Shown here piece after piece: positions 11,410-23,895 of a stretch of DNA of 64,000 bases. The stretch is from Chrysomallon squamiferum (lineage: Eukaryota; Mollusca; Gastropoda; Neomphalida; Peltospiridae). Location of the stretch: assembly GCA_012295275.1 (NCBI GenBank), contig CM022678.1, positions 556,894 through 620,893 on the forward strand. Direction: 5' to 3'. Under the pieces are notes generated by a model. It searched no databases, was not told the DNA's origin, and was given only the letters and a program-made list of their open reading frames with translations. The stretch's first letter is position 1, and each line of letters opens with the position of its first letter. The position numbers and the translations under genes are program-made.

Positions 11410-12330
11410 TTTATTTTATTTTATTTAAAATCCAAAATATAACAAAAACAACAACAAAAAATTGTACGGCACTGTAAATAAAAGAAAGTTAGTTTTTAAA
11501 AGAAGACTGCTTCAGAATGGTCTTTTAAGACCTAAACCAGCAGCTATTAGAGTTAAACATTAAAGAAGTAACAGTGAAAACTACATTTTTTGGCATAATC
11601 TGTTGAAGTAAAAACATAGTAATGGGACATAAATCATGATATGCTATTGTTTTTAGTCAGTGCCTAAAAATGAATTTATTAAAGTTATCACATCATTTAC
11701 TAAGTCAAAGATCTTTATAATGCTGATGTTGTTTTCAACTAATGTCGTTGTTATAATGGGTTGGGTTATAGAAGCAAAAGTTTACTGATATAATGAATTA
11801 CTACAACTACACACCTCAGTGCAAGACCCCAAATACCTCAGTTTTTGCCCAGTCAGTAGTTTTAGAAAGTAATAAAAAGTATTCTGGGTTATAAACATGT
11901 TTATTTTGAATGTTTCATAACCTGGTATTAACAAACGAAATTAATTAAAAACAGCAGTAATAATAATAACTGCAGTTTCACACACCTGTAATTTACATTT
12001 CTGTGTCTTAGACAAATTGTAATCCCATATACATGTACATAAACTGGCTGACCCTGTACTAAAACACTACACAGAAGTGCATTGTCTTTCCAAATAGTTA
12101 TTTAGATTTTTCTCGTTGTCAAATTCATTTTATTTTCTTGCTATTTAGTAATTTTGAATTTCTTGATATCTAGATATTATGATTTTTGGCCGAATAATGT
12201 GTAGTTACTGTTTGTTACAATGTTTTCATTTTTTCATTAAGAAATGTATCTAATATTTGTTGTATGTCCTCGTAGTCTGTTTCCAGAATCAGTTTAAAAA
12301 TTGACTCAAATAGATTGTGTCTAAATATGT
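11410..12330 (+). repeat. Upstream flank of the third gene relic, paralogous to 42320-43120
   Basis: Shared blocks include ttttaagacctaaaccagcag (11524; 42433 with one change), taaagaagtaac, cttagacaaattgtaatccc and actacacagaagtgcattg. In copy B the same flank lies about 1.5-3 kb upstream of the gene, so this stretch is the remnant of another unit's 5' flank. No gene is seen. Confidence 0.6.
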
Positions 12331-12379
12331 AAAACACATTCACACAGATCTTCATAATAACGTAAGAAATTCTTGTGAA

Positions 12380-12715
12380 TTACAATTATGACAACAAACT
12401 ATCTCATTTTTCAACAACAACAAAAAAAATTCAAATCTGGTGTCAAAAAAATGTATTATTTATATTTAAAAGGTAAAAGATGTTGAAAAACAGTTAACAA
12501 TACATGTTAATTTCATAAATGCTGTGATACAAAGTCTAGCAGGTCAGTCTCTAAGACTAAGAGCAGAGAAAAGAGGTGTTACACTTTCTAACAGACAACA
12601 ATAGAAGTTCTGTTTCACAACTAACAGCTCATTATGGAAATTCAAACCCTGTGAGAGCTATGAAAAAGGTGTTGATGTAAAAATTATTAATTTCAGTGCT
12701 TAAACTCTTCGATAA
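12380..12715 (+). pseudogene. Third, nearly deleted copy of the STAND-ankyrin gene
   Basis: 12380-12530 matches intron 3 (aattatgacaacaaac, then gtgatacaaag). 12532-12586 matches the start of exon 4, with gagcagagaaaagaggtgtt. At about 12587 the sequence jumps directly to an ankyrin module (aacagacaacaatagaagttctgttt, then aaaaaggtgttgatgtaaa) and on to a trace of the last repeat (aaactcttcgataa). The acceptor AG of exon 4 has become AA, a TAG interrupts the ankyrin piece, and more than 1.5 kb of gene body is missing. It cannot be functional. Confidence 0.75.
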
Positions 12716-13025
12716 TATTTGAATAATAGGTTTTATTTTTTTATTAGTAACTATTTAGAAGAATGTATTGGACTTTAAATTACACTGAATGTTTGTTATC
12801 TATAAATATGTTGTTTCTTTTGTTTCTCATGATATTTCTTTCCTTGCAGAAATTATTTTGATATCGAAATTTTGTTGTTGCTGTTCTTCATCTTCTTCTT
12901 TTTCTTCTTCTTCTTCTTTATTGATTTATTTATTTATTATCAAATAATGTAGAATGTGAATTTAGTAGATGTGAGGTAGTTTGTTTAATTAGTTTGGAAA
13001 GATTCTTATGAATGAGAGAAAGAAG
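12716..13025. other. Non-coding, low complexity
   Basis: AT-rich sequence with a (CTT)n tract near 12885-12918. No gene or clear repeat-module match seen. Confidence 0.4.
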
Positions 13026-13029
13026 TAAG

Positions 13030-13350
13030 TTTAAAATGTTTATTTCATTTCTGTTTTCATTCTGAGCACGATGTTATTATCTATTATAATCGTTGGTGTA
13101 GTCCAACCCGCTGTCACGCTCTATTGCTTTCTGTCTTCGTATTGAAACCAGTTTTCAGAATACAGATATATTAGAACATTCATTGACGTCACAGGGTAAC
13201 AAGAGTAACACACTGTATTGAAATAAACGGGTTACCTAGAACGAGCTGCAGTTAGAAGTACATGGACAAGTTTAAACATGAGATATCTGCGTGTTAGTCT
13301 TGTGACATTTATTCACATTACAGGTAAAAAACCAAATAAAAATAAAATAA
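13030..13350 (+). repeat. Dispersed repeat copy related to 16440-17000, 27720-27810 and 35020-35640
   Basis: Shares gagcacgat(g/a)tta, the ggttacctagaacgagctgca block (27730 and 16920 have related text) and gatatctgcgtgttagtc with the other copies. Fairly GC-rich for the window, but no open frame is convincing. Confidence 0.45.
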
Positions 13351-13429
13351 AGTGAAGGGGGATGAAAGGTAAACCTGTTTACGATAGTTAAAATAACATA
13401 TTCAATAATTATATATATGTATGTATATA

Positions 13430-13501
13430 TATATATAGATAGATAGATAGATAGATACAGATAGATAGATATGCGTTATGTATATGTGTGTGTATATACA
13501 A

Positions 13502-13566
<65 letters not shown>
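13430..13566. repeat. (TAGA)n and (TA)n microsatellite
   Basis: A (TAGA)n tract at about 13436-13470 is followed by a nearly pure (TA)n run at about 13507-13566. Confidence 0.9.
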
Positions 13567-13567
<1 letters not shown>

Positions 13568-14194
13568 TAAATTATATATATAAAGGACAGTTGATTTTCA
13601 GAGTAATAAAACTCTAAAAACGAAGAATAACAACGTCGTATTTGCTGTTTCAGTCAGCTTGAAGACACTCGCAGATATAAATGTTACAATTCAGTACCTC
13701 TAAGACACTTCTTATAATTCTACTAAACGATATTACATAATATATATCCCGGGTGTATGTGTGTGTGTGCTGTGGGACCCTGAATTCCACGGATCTAAGA
13801 TTTTGGGAAATTAGGACTAAATCAGGATAAATAAAATCACAACTGTTCAACTTTCTGCTATTTCTCACTTAAAACCTTACCTCTAAATACTGTTAAGTTA
13901 TTGCGAGGCTACTAGACAATGACAGTAATCCTGTCTCCTCCCACTTTTCATGATGTTAAGAGCAAATTTTACAATTTCACCCATAACCATCCTAACCTGA
14001 CAAACTTCACCAAACTTAGGCTGTATGTTTCTGCTGTGCATTTGTCTTTATAAATAAAATAAATAAAAAAATAAAAAAATAAATAAATAGGAAAAGGAAC
14101 AAAAGAAAAGAAGAAAAAAGATTCACATCAGTGAGTTGCTAGGCCGCGGCTTGCTCAGCCCTGGACATTCCTTGCCTTACGGTGAAGACAACGA

Positions 14195-14770
14195 GGTAAA
14201 TACACTGTACCCGAAATAAACAAATTGCTTAGAACGGCCTAACCCATGATCACAAGAGATTTGCGTTTTACTGCTGTGAATTAAAGTTACCTATAGATAA
14301 TTATAATTTGACGAAAGGAGAAGAAACAAGGAAAGTATATAAATTACCGTTAATATGAAAGCTTTATTTATTATTATTGTTGTTGTTTCGTCGTCGTTAT
14401 TATTATTTATTGTTTGGTTGTTGTTGTTTATTTTTTTATTTAGTTATTTATTTTTTCTGGTCCTTTAATAATGGAATTTATTTTCATTAATGTTATTTTG
14501 GGAAGGTCATGAAACATTTGCACTTTCAAATATCTCGACTTCATTAAATGAACATTTCTATTATTTATTAAATTACATCCCTGCAGTAAATTAAATCAAT
14601 GGATAAATACTACAATATAAATAATTTTGTAAAAGGTTGGGAATACAATTTGCGTAATTAAAACTCAGTAGCTTCAATCAGCAACGTCAATGTTACGTTA
14701 AGGTGAGACCATTGTCACGTGATCTGAACAGTTGAAATAATTCCGCTATAGAAACCTTCCATCCTGTACC
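14195..14770 (+). repeat. Dispersed repeat modules P and V
   Basis: 14205-14370 (tgtacccgaaataaac, catgatcacaagagatttgcg, tacctatagataatt) recurs at 19837-20050, 29022-29220 and 37356-37480. 14505-14740 (aaggtcatgaaaca, cgacttcattaaatga, attgtcacgtgatct) recurs at 21015-21260 and 38990-39130, and more distantly in the V modules of 18-32 kb. Non-coding. Confidence 0.5.
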
Positions 14771-14966
14771 TCTGATTATCAATCTACGATCAGTCTCTGA
14801 AAATATGATCTATATATGACTTATGATTCAGCAGTCAATATTATATTTATAATAAGTCATATTTCTTTTCAGAAAATTAATTATAAGTGTGAGTGCGTCC
14901 GCTTTTATGTAGTCACGTAGAAAATTGTTTACTGCGTCTACTGCTGTTTTGAAATAAATAGTGGCA

Positions 14967-15001
<35 letters not shown>

Positions 15002-15050
15002 GTCTCATATTTTCCTTGATTTGGTTAGGGGGTGTTTAGGATAATCCAAA

Positions 15051-15081
15051 ATGGCGCCGGTCATGATAAACCCGTTGAATA
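15051..15081 (+). other. Possible first coding exon MAPVMINPLN (weak)
   Basis: An ATG in excellent context (caaaATGG) is followed by ten codons and a perfect donor a/gtaagt. Related sequence at 30490 (gatggcaccagtaatgg) reads MAPVMV-stop, so the segment sits inside the dispersed repeats. No downstream exon can be linked; it is probably a decayed exon or chance. Confidence 0.15.
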
Positions 15082-15144
15082 GTAAGTGTTTCCGATATAG
15101 TTTCTGTTTATTAACACTTGTTGCTATTGTTATTGTTATTGTTA

Positions 15145-15181
<37 letters not shown>

Positions 15182-15284
15182 CTTGCTGTTGTTGTTGTTG
15201 ATGTTGGTGTTCTTGCTGGTGTTTTTGTTTTTGTGGGTTTTTTAGTGTTATGGTGGGGAGTTTTGGGTGCCGTTTATTGTGTTT

Positions 15285-15640
15285 AACAGCTCTGCAGATA
15301 CTTTGACAGATCGCACGTTACTCGTGTTCACGGTTGAGTTGTTAACAAGGAGAATTTGAAACCTGTGTAGTTATAGGCATTGCTAGAGAATAGAGATACG
15401 TCGTTATAAGGGTACTAAAAAAAATACTGTGACTGATACTCTCTATTTCTGTCTGTGAAAATAGGTTAGATTTCAAACTTTAATATTGAACTACATTTCA
15501 CTATTATTATTATTATTGTTGTTGTTGTTGTTGTTGTTGTGGGTTTTTTACTCTGTTTAACAGCTCTGCAGGTATTTAGGTCGCACGTAAATCGACTTCA
15601 CGTTTGACAGGTTAACAAGAAGAATTTGTAGTTACATTCA
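15285..15640 (+). repeat. Dispersed repeat module S, two copies
   Basis: 15300-15420 and 15560-15680 share acagctctgcag, tcgcacgt, gttaacaag/gagaatttg and cattgttaga. Further copies are at 17760-17830, 17920-17990, 31340-31420 and 34675-34765. No coding content. Confidence 0.5.
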
Positions 15641-16019
15641 TTGTTAGATACTTGAAAAATGTCGTAACACAGGTATTGATTTCATTGCCGTTTTGTGTTA
15701 TCTGTCTAAGAGTAGGTCAGGTTTCAAACTTTAATCTTAAAGTACAGTTCACTTTTATTATTATTATTATTATTACATTTTTTACTGTGTATAAATATTC
15801 TGCTGGTTGTTAACTATTTATTGATTAATTTTCACTCTGTTATTTTTTTTTTTCTTTGTTGTTTTAGTGGACTATTTCATTTTCTAAAATAGAGTTTTCG
15901 CAAACGTGTGCACAAACGCACATACATATGCGATCGTAAACATAAGTAAACACAACTGCAGACAATATACACGTAGAAAACAGACGTTTAGGTCGACATC
16001 CAATAACACCCACTCACCC

Positions 16020-16082
16020 ACAGTCACATGCATAACACACACTCACACACACACACATAACACACACACACACACACACACT

Positions 16083-16112
<30 letters not shown>
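16020..16112. repeat. (CA)n microsatellite
   Basis: Interrupted (CA)n with ctcaca and ataacaca variants. Confidence 0.9.
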
Positions 16113-16113
<1 letters not shown>

Positions 16114-16384
16114 TAGGTAGGTCTATTGACAGCTAGTTAGAATGAAATGAAAAAGAGAAAAATAACAATATAAAAAGAATGAAGGTCAAGGTCCAGAATG
16201 ATGTTAGGTTTCCATGGATGCTCTTCAGTTTATTTTATCAACACAACAAGAATGAAACCCGAAATTAGATATTTGCCGTTCAGTTACAGTTATTTATAGA
16301 TAATTGTAATATGAGAGGAAAAAAATGAGAAAGAAGAAGATACAAAGTATAAACAAATGAACGTTAATACGAATGGTTTTAAAA

Positions 16385-17120
16385 CAGAATTTCTCATTAC
16401 TTACTTAATTACTTACTCAGTTCTTAAACATGAGAGAAATAAATAAATTTAAGATATTAATTCGATATTCTGGGGAACGTTTTAAAGCACGATATTACAG
16501 TTTAGTACACGTAGTTGGTACCTTCCACACACCCCCCACAGTCTTTCCGATTCTTTCTTACCCTGCATGCAAATCAGTTTCAGGAAATTTGTAAAAGTCG
16601 TAACGACCTAGCCGTACTCAAATAAATGGTTGACCTGAACTGTGACCTCAACGATAACAACAAACTGTGTGGGTCCTAAAAGTTCTTTATTAAAACTTGA
16701 AGTCAAACATCTGACGTCAGCAAGAAGAGAAATCACGCAATGTCGCCTGTGCACGTGGTGTTACATGAGTAACAGCATTGAAAGATCACCGACTGAGTTA
16801 AACACAGTTGTCCAGTCTTTTTGTCAGTCGTCAGTGTCCATAGTCAGAGGTCAGATGTGGATGATTATGTACACAATGAAAAACGTTTATTAAAACCAAT
16901 AAAAACAACCAACGTGGTTACAGAACGAACTGTACTTAGACGTACATCGTCAAAACGACGAGACATTTGCGTATCGGTCCTCTAACTGTTATTCATCATG
17001 TATGTAGAAATCTAAAAAATAAAATAAAATAAAATAAAATAAAATAAAATAAAATAAAATAATTAAATAAACAAATAAACAAATATATATATATACAACA
17101 ATAATTAAAATACAGAAATA
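16385..17120 (+). repeat. Long dispersed repeat paired with 35005-35710
   Basis: Collinear over about 700 bp with the second copy: attacttactcag, then agcacgatatta, ataacaacaaactgtgtg, cacgcaatgtcgcctgtgca, gatgtggatgattat, acttagacgtac and cgtcaaaacgaggaga. It is one of the least diverged repeat pairs of the intergenic region. It has higher GC than its surroundings, but stops lie in all frames beyond short stretches, so it is non-coding or a decayed element. Confidence 0.6.
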
Positions 17121-17145
17121 TCTCAGTGCGAGGAATTCCCTATTT

Positions 17146-17176
<31 letters not shown>

Positions 17177-17591
17177 TTATCGAATTTTATTGTTGTTATT
17201 ATTTGGGGTATTCATTTATTTTTTTATTACGTATATGACAGATAACTACATATATTTATATGTAGGTGTTTTATATATATATTTTGATCGATTTGCCTAT
17301 TTGGGGTCAACTTTGACCAATGTATTAAAAATAAAAAAATAAATAAACTAATAATAATAATAATAATAATAATAATAGATCTTGTGTTAAATGTTACAGA
17401 GGAAAAGTTAACTTTTTATGGATATGTATGTATGTATGAATGAATGCACGTAACTCTTCACCTGCATTTAGCTTCAAGAAACTCATTATTTTATTTCACT
17501 CATAATATTATTATCATTTTTATTATTCTTAATATCATAATCACTGCACTTACTGTTGTTGTAGTTCTTCTTTTTTCTTATTATTTATAAT

Positions 17592-17593
17592 TC

Positions 17594-17640
<47 letters not shown>

Positions 17641-17667
17641 TTCTTCTTCTTCTTCTTCTTATTATTA

Positions 17668-17712
<45 letters not shown>
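17592..17712. repeat. (ATT)n-(CTT)n-(ATTT)n compound microsatellite
   Basis: About 120 bp of triplet and tetranucleotide repeats. Confidence 0.9.
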
Positions 17713-17714
<2 letters not shown>

Positions 17715-17754
17715 TTTTTTACTGTGAATAGTTTATGTATAGATACACATATCT

Positions 17755-18000
17755 CCCTTTAATCGTGTTCACGGTTGAGTCGTAAACAATGAGAATTTGA
17801 AACCTGTGTATTTATGCTCATTGTTAGAGATAGAAAAATGTCAAACTACACTTCATTATTGTGGTTTTCTTTTATTATTATTATTAGATTTGTACTGTAC
17901 GTAGCAAATGTATAGATCGCACGTTAACCATGTTCACGGTTGAGCTGTTAACAAGAATTTGGACCCTTTGCAGTTACACTCACTGTTAGAAAATATGACT
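17755..18000 (+). repeat. Module S, two further copies
   Basis: cgtgttcacggttgag and aggagaatttgaaacctgtgta-type text occurs twice, at 17763 and 17930, arranged as in 15.3-15.6 kb. Confidence 0.5.
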
Positions 18001-18134
18001 GATACTGCCTAGTTTTGTCTGTGAAACATGATCAGATTTCAAACTTTAATGTCAAACTACAGTTCAGTATTGTGGTTGTTGGTGTTATTATTATTGTTGT
18101 TGTTGTTATAATTATTATTATTATTATAGTTATT

Positions 18135-19025
18135 ATTATTAAATCGAATTATATCTTTGCATATAGAATAGTAATGATGATGATGATGATGATGATAAGA
18201 AGAAAGACAAATGGCGCGAATAAGAGAATCGGGGTCGAAGTATAAATTAAGTTGTTGACGAATGAGCAATTTGTAAAAACAATAATATTTACTTTGTTCA
18301 GTTGTTTTAAAAAATAGTCAGTGGAAGAATAAAATGTCTACGGAATTATTGGAAAATACAAATTTAAATTAATTGATTTCGTCAAATATTAATGCTGATG
18401 TAATTCAGTCTATTCGGGAAGTTGCACAAAATACAGAATTAGTATGATAAAAATATGTTCAGTGTTAATAAAATAACGTTAATTTCTATATACTGATTTG
18501 ATTTAATTATAATCTAATACTGAGCTGTAATTTAAAATGGATAAATTGGCTATTCCTTATTAGAATTATATTCATTAGTTGATTTTGTTCATGATATTTG
18601 TCTTTGATATTTCTCTGTTTTTGTAATTATTATTATTATTTGTAAAGTGTTTAATATGGAGTTAGAACCATGTTTTGACAAGCGGTCATGAAAGATTCAA
18701 GTTAGTTCATTGTCAAATTTCTTGTTTACATTAAGTGATTTTATTTATTAAATTACAATATTGCTATAAATTAATCAATTCAATCAGAGACAAATTATAC
18801 AATTTCAACTGATTTGGTAAATGTTTGGGAATGAAACATTTATCATTAATACTCAGTTTTCTCTGTCGTTAGATTTTAAAATAAACAAGTCAGACGTACA
18901 TTAAAAATACATGTACTCAACAACAGACGTTAAAACTATCATAGGCGTTGCCAAAGCAATCACCGAGAAATATCATAATTAGCCTTGATGAAGAAATTAA
19001 TAAAATTCCTCCTGTTTAACGTAGT
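18135..19025 (+). repeat. Dispersed repeat block with modules T-U-V-W in order
   Basis: T (18140-18440: aaatcgaattatatcttt, then gaataaaatgtctacg), U (18450-18570: taatctaatactgagctgtaattt), V (18650-18900: gtcatgaaagattcaagttag, then aatactcagttttctctgtc) and W (18885-19020: agtcagacgtacatt, caacaacagacgtt). The same order is seen at 31560-33060, and partial versions lie at 24090-24810 and 25380-27030. No open frame longer than a few dozen codons is credible. Confidence 0.6.
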
Positions 19026-19384
19026 GTCAGCTGTGAAAAGAAATTAAACAACTAAATAAAAAATGTCTACCCTATCTTGCTGAATGTACAACATGCTGTA
19101 ACATGAATAATATGTACGGTTATACACACAGACAGATATTAAGTCATGCTACCTTCAATGATGATCTTATTTACTGGAAGTAAATAAGTAAATAAAACAA
19201 GATAAGAACAAACACATGTTGACAAACAGTTTATTTGGTAGCAGATTTATATTTGTTTATTTATTTATTTATTGTAGCGTTGTTTATTTCCCGGAATATT
19301 TATAATTCTACGAAATGTAATTACATAAAATAAATGTTCTACATCCCGACACGATTCCACTGTGTAGAAAATTATAGCGATCAG

Positions 19385-19570
19385 TCCCATTACGTGATGA
19401 CGTCACAACTTCAGCTGGGAACAGTTACAGTCGTCAAATATTTGGTGACAGTGTTATTGTCAAACTTTATTTTGTGAAAGGATAGGTCCCTCTAAAGAGA
19501 GAAATAATAACTTGGAAGTATAAAGAATTTTACTAGAAAATATCTGTTCTTATTGACACAGACTGGTTCA
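19385..19570 (+). repeat. Inverted copy of 28145-28262
   Basis: cgtgatgacgtca, acttcagctg, gaaataataacttgg and attttactagaaaatatctg match the reverse complement of 28145-28262, with differences and a gap of about 60 bp. The two arms face each other across 8.6 kb. Confidence 0.55.
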
Positions 19571-19834
19571 CTTTAAAGTGAAAGAAACTCTGGTTCATAC
19601 TGACAAAACAAAAAGTAAATGTATTGTTATATTCAAAGTTAAAACTATATGCGTATCAAACATTTTACTTGAAACTAGCACATAAGTTAACTGAAGAATA
19701 AATAAATAAATAGAAAGGTTGATGAAAGAAGAAGAAGAAGAAGGAAATATTTAAATCAAGGAGATACTAGATCCCGGATTCCCCACCACATGGAGGCTCC
19801 TGGATTTATTGTCAAGACAATGAGGTCAATACAA

Positions 19835-20284
19835 TGTACTCGAAATAAACAGATTACTCAGAACTATCGACCCCATGATCACAAAAGATTTGCGTTTTAC
19901 TGACGTGAATTAAAGTTACCTATAGATAATTGTAATTTAATGAAAGGAGGAAAAAGAAGGAAAGAAAGAAATGAATGCTAATATGAAAGCTCTCAGTATA
20001 GAATTTAAGAAAGTTAAGCTTTTTTGTGTGCTTCCAGTGTCGTGTTCAGTATGTATCATTTTAGCTGCGAAAGATAAAAAAATAAATCAAGACTAAACGC
20101 AGAATGAGAAATAAATAAAATAAATAATAAAATAAACAATGTCTGCCCTGACTTCTATAACACGAAAACAGAGTAGTCTTCCCTGCTCGATGCACAAAAT
20201 AAATCTCAGTCACAATAATTATGTGTGTGTGTGTGTGTGTGCGTGTGTTATTGTAAGCTATATATATAAGCTTACTAGAAGAAA

Positions 20285-20317
<33 letters not shown>

Positions 20318-20600
20318 CTCGCTTCTGTATACTGTTCATATCTTTTTGAGCAAGTATACAAACCACTTTGAAAAATGTGCTATACTTAGAACTCATCGTG
20401 TTTACACTGTCACCCAGCAACCAGAGTAACACACTACATGCAAACCTGTGACGTGTCTAAGCGAACAATTCACAGAGCGAGCAGACGGCGTAGAGTTTGA
20501 GACAATTCGTTAGTTGACAACATTCGAGTTTTACTTCGATTTCGATTGACAGGTACGGAAACCTTTTACTACTTTGCTATGTTATTAGTAGTGACTTTTG
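19835..20600 (+). repeat. Dispersed modules P, Q and R in order
   Basis: P at 19837-20050, Q at 20130-20450 (tgtctgccctgacttc, gagtagtcttcc, atatctttttgagcaagtat, caccagcaaccagagtaac-like text) and R at 20455-20555 ending gacag/gtacgg. The same order is at 29022-30215; P and Q alone are at 37356-38190. (GT)n and (TA)n tracts interrupt Q at 20222-20250 and 20287-20316. No gene. Confidence 0.6.
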
Positions 20601-20609
20601 TTTGTTTAT

Positions 20610-20828
20610 TTATATCTCATTATAAAACTAATGATTTTATTTTATTTTATTTATTTATTTATTGCTCATTATAAAACTATTGATTTTATTTTATTTTATT
20701 TTATTTATTTACTTATAAATGTTAATTTTTTAATTTTTTTTTTTTTTTTTTACGTTTGGTACAGTTTTTGTTTTTTATTTTTCCCTTTTTGTCTTTCTTT
20801 TTTTCTTAATTTCATAATCATCATCAAG

Positions 20829-20894
<66 letters not shown>

Positions 20895-20985
20895 TATATA
20901 TTTTATTTATTATTTATTTATTTATTTATTTTATTTTATTATTATTTTTTATTTTTTATTTTTTATTTTTTTTTTGTTCTAGTTT
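20610..20985. repeat. (TTTA)n/(ATT)n low-complexity region
   Basis: Almost entirely T-rich tetranucleotide and triplet repeats. The long hydrophobic open frame here is an artefact of the repeats. Confidence 0.9.
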
Positions 20986-21269
20986 AAAGTCGAATGTCTG
21001 CTCATTCATGTGATTTTGACAAGGTCATGAAACATACGCGTAGATAAATATTTCGAATTAATCAAAAAGAAAATTTAATTATTTATTAAATTACATTCCT
21101 ACGATAAATTAAATCAACAGATAGATAATACAATACAATTAATTTTTTAAATGTTAAAGAATAATTTTTAAAATATTATTATTAAAACTTAATGTTAATA
21201 TAAACAAAGTCAGTGTTACTTTAAGTCAGATCGTTGTCACTTGATGTAATTATTTGAAATACTTAATTC

Positions 21270-21560
21270 AGAGTCTCGCTACACACTGTAACAGATGGCG
21301 GGCCCGCCATCACTTACGACTTACGACGAATTTGCCACCCGTTTATTCAGACTGCCTGTCATGTCATTGCTTTGCACTTTTGGGGTCAGCAGGTCAGTGT
21401 CTTGTCCCTGAACAAAATAGATGTAATCCGAAGCGGCGACTGTCATATTTACAAAGGGACGCAATCCGATTCCTCTGAAATTCGCTGCTACTCACGATGC
21501 TTGTGTAATCAAGGCTACTGTAGCAGGCGCTGCGCGGCTAAACCATTGCGCATGTTATGT
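21270..21560 (+). pseudogene. Cys-rich fragment, possibly from a transposon/integrase C-terminus
   Basis: A GC-richer island in AT-rich DNA. One frame reads NKIDVIRSGD followed, after about 17 residues, by RCYSRCLCNQGYCSRRC, a Cys pattern (CxxxCxC-x4-CxxxC) like the Cys-rich tails of some mobile-element integrase-like proteins. The frame then runs into a (TATG)n microsatellite at about 21560. There is no start context, partner domain or inverted repeat, so function and origin are uncertain. Confidence 0.3.
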
Positions 21561-21565
21561 ATAAT

Positions 21566-21606
<41 letters not shown>

Positions 21607-22094
21607 CGTATATGTATACTCTGTAGGTATATGTACACTATTTTGTAGAAATATATTCATGTAAGGAAAATAATTCACAGAACAACCAGACAAAACTCAC
21701 CGGCAAAAGACAATTTGATTTTATTTAATTGCAAATAAAATAAACTTGTTAATAGTTAATGCATTTGATGCAATCATTTATAGGAGTATTTTTGACAAAC
21801 AAGTAATTTGAACATCAAAACCATCCCTTTGTTTAACTTGCACCAGTTACGCCGATTCCCGCCATACCTTTTGCGAAATCTGGCGAGACCACTGATTTAA
21901 TGTGTTTTGTCACGTAGACCCGAGTAAGCAAAGAAAAGTATTCCTTTCTGAACGGTTGTTATGTTCTTAATTAAAAATAAATAAATAAATAAATCAAATA
22001 ATAAACACACAAACAAAATGAACTGTGAATGTTTTTGTGTTTGAAATAATTATAGTTTATTATAATTGTGTATGCTTATCATTTTTAAAATGAT

Positions 22095-22148
22095 ATCGTA
22101 CAATACTACTACTGCTACCAGTACTGCCACTACTACTACTAGCAATAC

Positions 22149-22196
<48 letters not shown>

Positions 22197-22345
22197 CAAC
22201 AACAACAACGAAAATAACAATAATAAAGCATATAATATTTACTAATTTTTGGAAAATTATTATTATTGTTGTTGTTGTTGTTGTTATTCTTCTTTTTCTT
22301 CTTCTTCTTATTATTATTATATTATTATTATTATTATTATTATTA

Positions 22346-22396
<51 letters not shown>

Positions 22397-22643
22397 GATA
22401 AATGAATTTTGTAATGTTCGTACACACATTGTTAAGTATTCAGTCTCGCTCAGTTCATCAGTTCTGAAATAAATAAAAACTAGTACTGCATCTAAAAACA
22501 ACAACAACAACAACTACTACTACTACTACTAATAATAATAACCTTAATAATAACAATAACAATGACAGATACAAGCAAATATTGTTACTCTGTTCAGAAT
22601 GTGTAATAAAAGTTATTTATTTATTTATTATTATTAATATTAA

Positions 22644-22697
<54 letters not shown>

Positions 22698-22705
22698 CAT
22701 GACAA
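22095..22705. repeat. Cluster of (AAT)n, (ATT)n and (AAC)n microsatellites
   Basis: Tracts at about 22140-22220, 22258-22397, 22497-22560 and 22630-22700 on both strands. Confidence 0.9.
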
Positions 22706-22779
22706 TTATTAATTATTATATTCAGAAACCACTAAAATAATTTTTTTACCAGTATTTACATTTTTAAATTTGCTCTCGG

Positions 22780-23130
22780 ACACACGTATAAACTTGGTAT
22801 TGTCGTCGTACTGTGCACCTGCCCGCAAGGCGTGAATCAGTTGAAAACTGCTTCCCCCCTCCTGCTCAGCACAGATACACTTTTGTTCCGGAGAACATGC
22901 AATGTATACCACAATAACGAGTAACATTTCCCATTTCAAGTGTGCACTGTTTGTTTTGTTCGGATTGAAGTGTGTGGTTTTTTATTATTTTTAGAAGAAT
23001 CGTGCCCTTTCACACACTTAGACAGCGTGACATGCGTTACTACATGTCCGAAAATACACGTGGTTTCCTTTCTGCCCTCTCACGTTTTTCTCATTTGCAT
23101 TAAAAAGGCTAAAAGTAACTTGATATGAAA
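22780..23130 (+). repeat. Dispersed repeat module Y (copies at 28270-28400 and 39330-39670)
   Basis: 22785-22880 (cggacacacgtataaacttggta, then gtgaatcagttgaaaa) recurs at 39350-39420. 22905-22980 (taccacaataacgagtaac) recurs at 39590. 23040-23115 (aaatacacgtggtttcctttctgccctc, then aaaaaggctaaa) recurs at 28327-28395. The three copies have lost different parts. Confidence 0.55.
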
Positions 23131-23186
23131 GATGATGTTTTCCTTTCACAAATCTGAATTTTTAAAAACAAGTTTTCTTATTTCAC

Positions 23187-23225
<39 letters not shown>

Positions 23226-23428
23226 TTATGCGTATGACTTTTAATTGCGTATATATACATATATATACGTTTTATGTGTCTTACGACTAATGTACATATT
23301 AGCGATCATCTTTGAATACCGGTCTACTTAAAAAGAACACAAACCTTCCAAAAACAACAACAACAAAACAAAAAAACATATTTAAATAAGGAAAGAAATA
23401 AAGAGTTATAGTACTATTAATAATAACA

Positions 23429-23485
<57 letters not shown>

Positions 23486-23549
23486 GCAACATCGAACAAA
23501 ATAACAACAGCCGAACTCCCTTTTTTACAGAAGTAATTGAAAGATCTAA

Positions 23550-23895
23550 ATCTGTGACGTGTCGTCTTGTAAAAAATCACTCGATGTGTCCAAGCAGATG
23601 ACTGACAGAACGAGCAGACGACAAATATTTTTTGTGTGAATTTATTCTACAAGATTGCAGTTTTACTTCTATTTCTCCTACAGGTAAGCAAAACTTGTAC
23701 TATACTGTTCTGAGTAGTGACTGTTGATTGTTTATCTGTTTCACAGCAAACCTAGCTATTTATTGTCTTTGGTGACCTCTGACACTAGCACTCGAACCTC
23801 GACTTTCCTTTGTGTTTTTCTTTTTCAAAAACAACCAGCGCAGAAACAATTAAGAAATAATACACTAGAGAACCAGGATAAAAATAGTATTATTT
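23550..23895 (+). repeat. Modules Q(end)-R plus the empty site of the hAT MITE
   Basis: 23550-23690 shares ctgtgacgtgtcg and the R block ending cctacag/gtaagc with 30050-30180. 23835-23880 (aagaaataatacactagagaaccagga) is the unoccupied counterpart of the MITE insertion at 35920. Confidence 0.6.
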
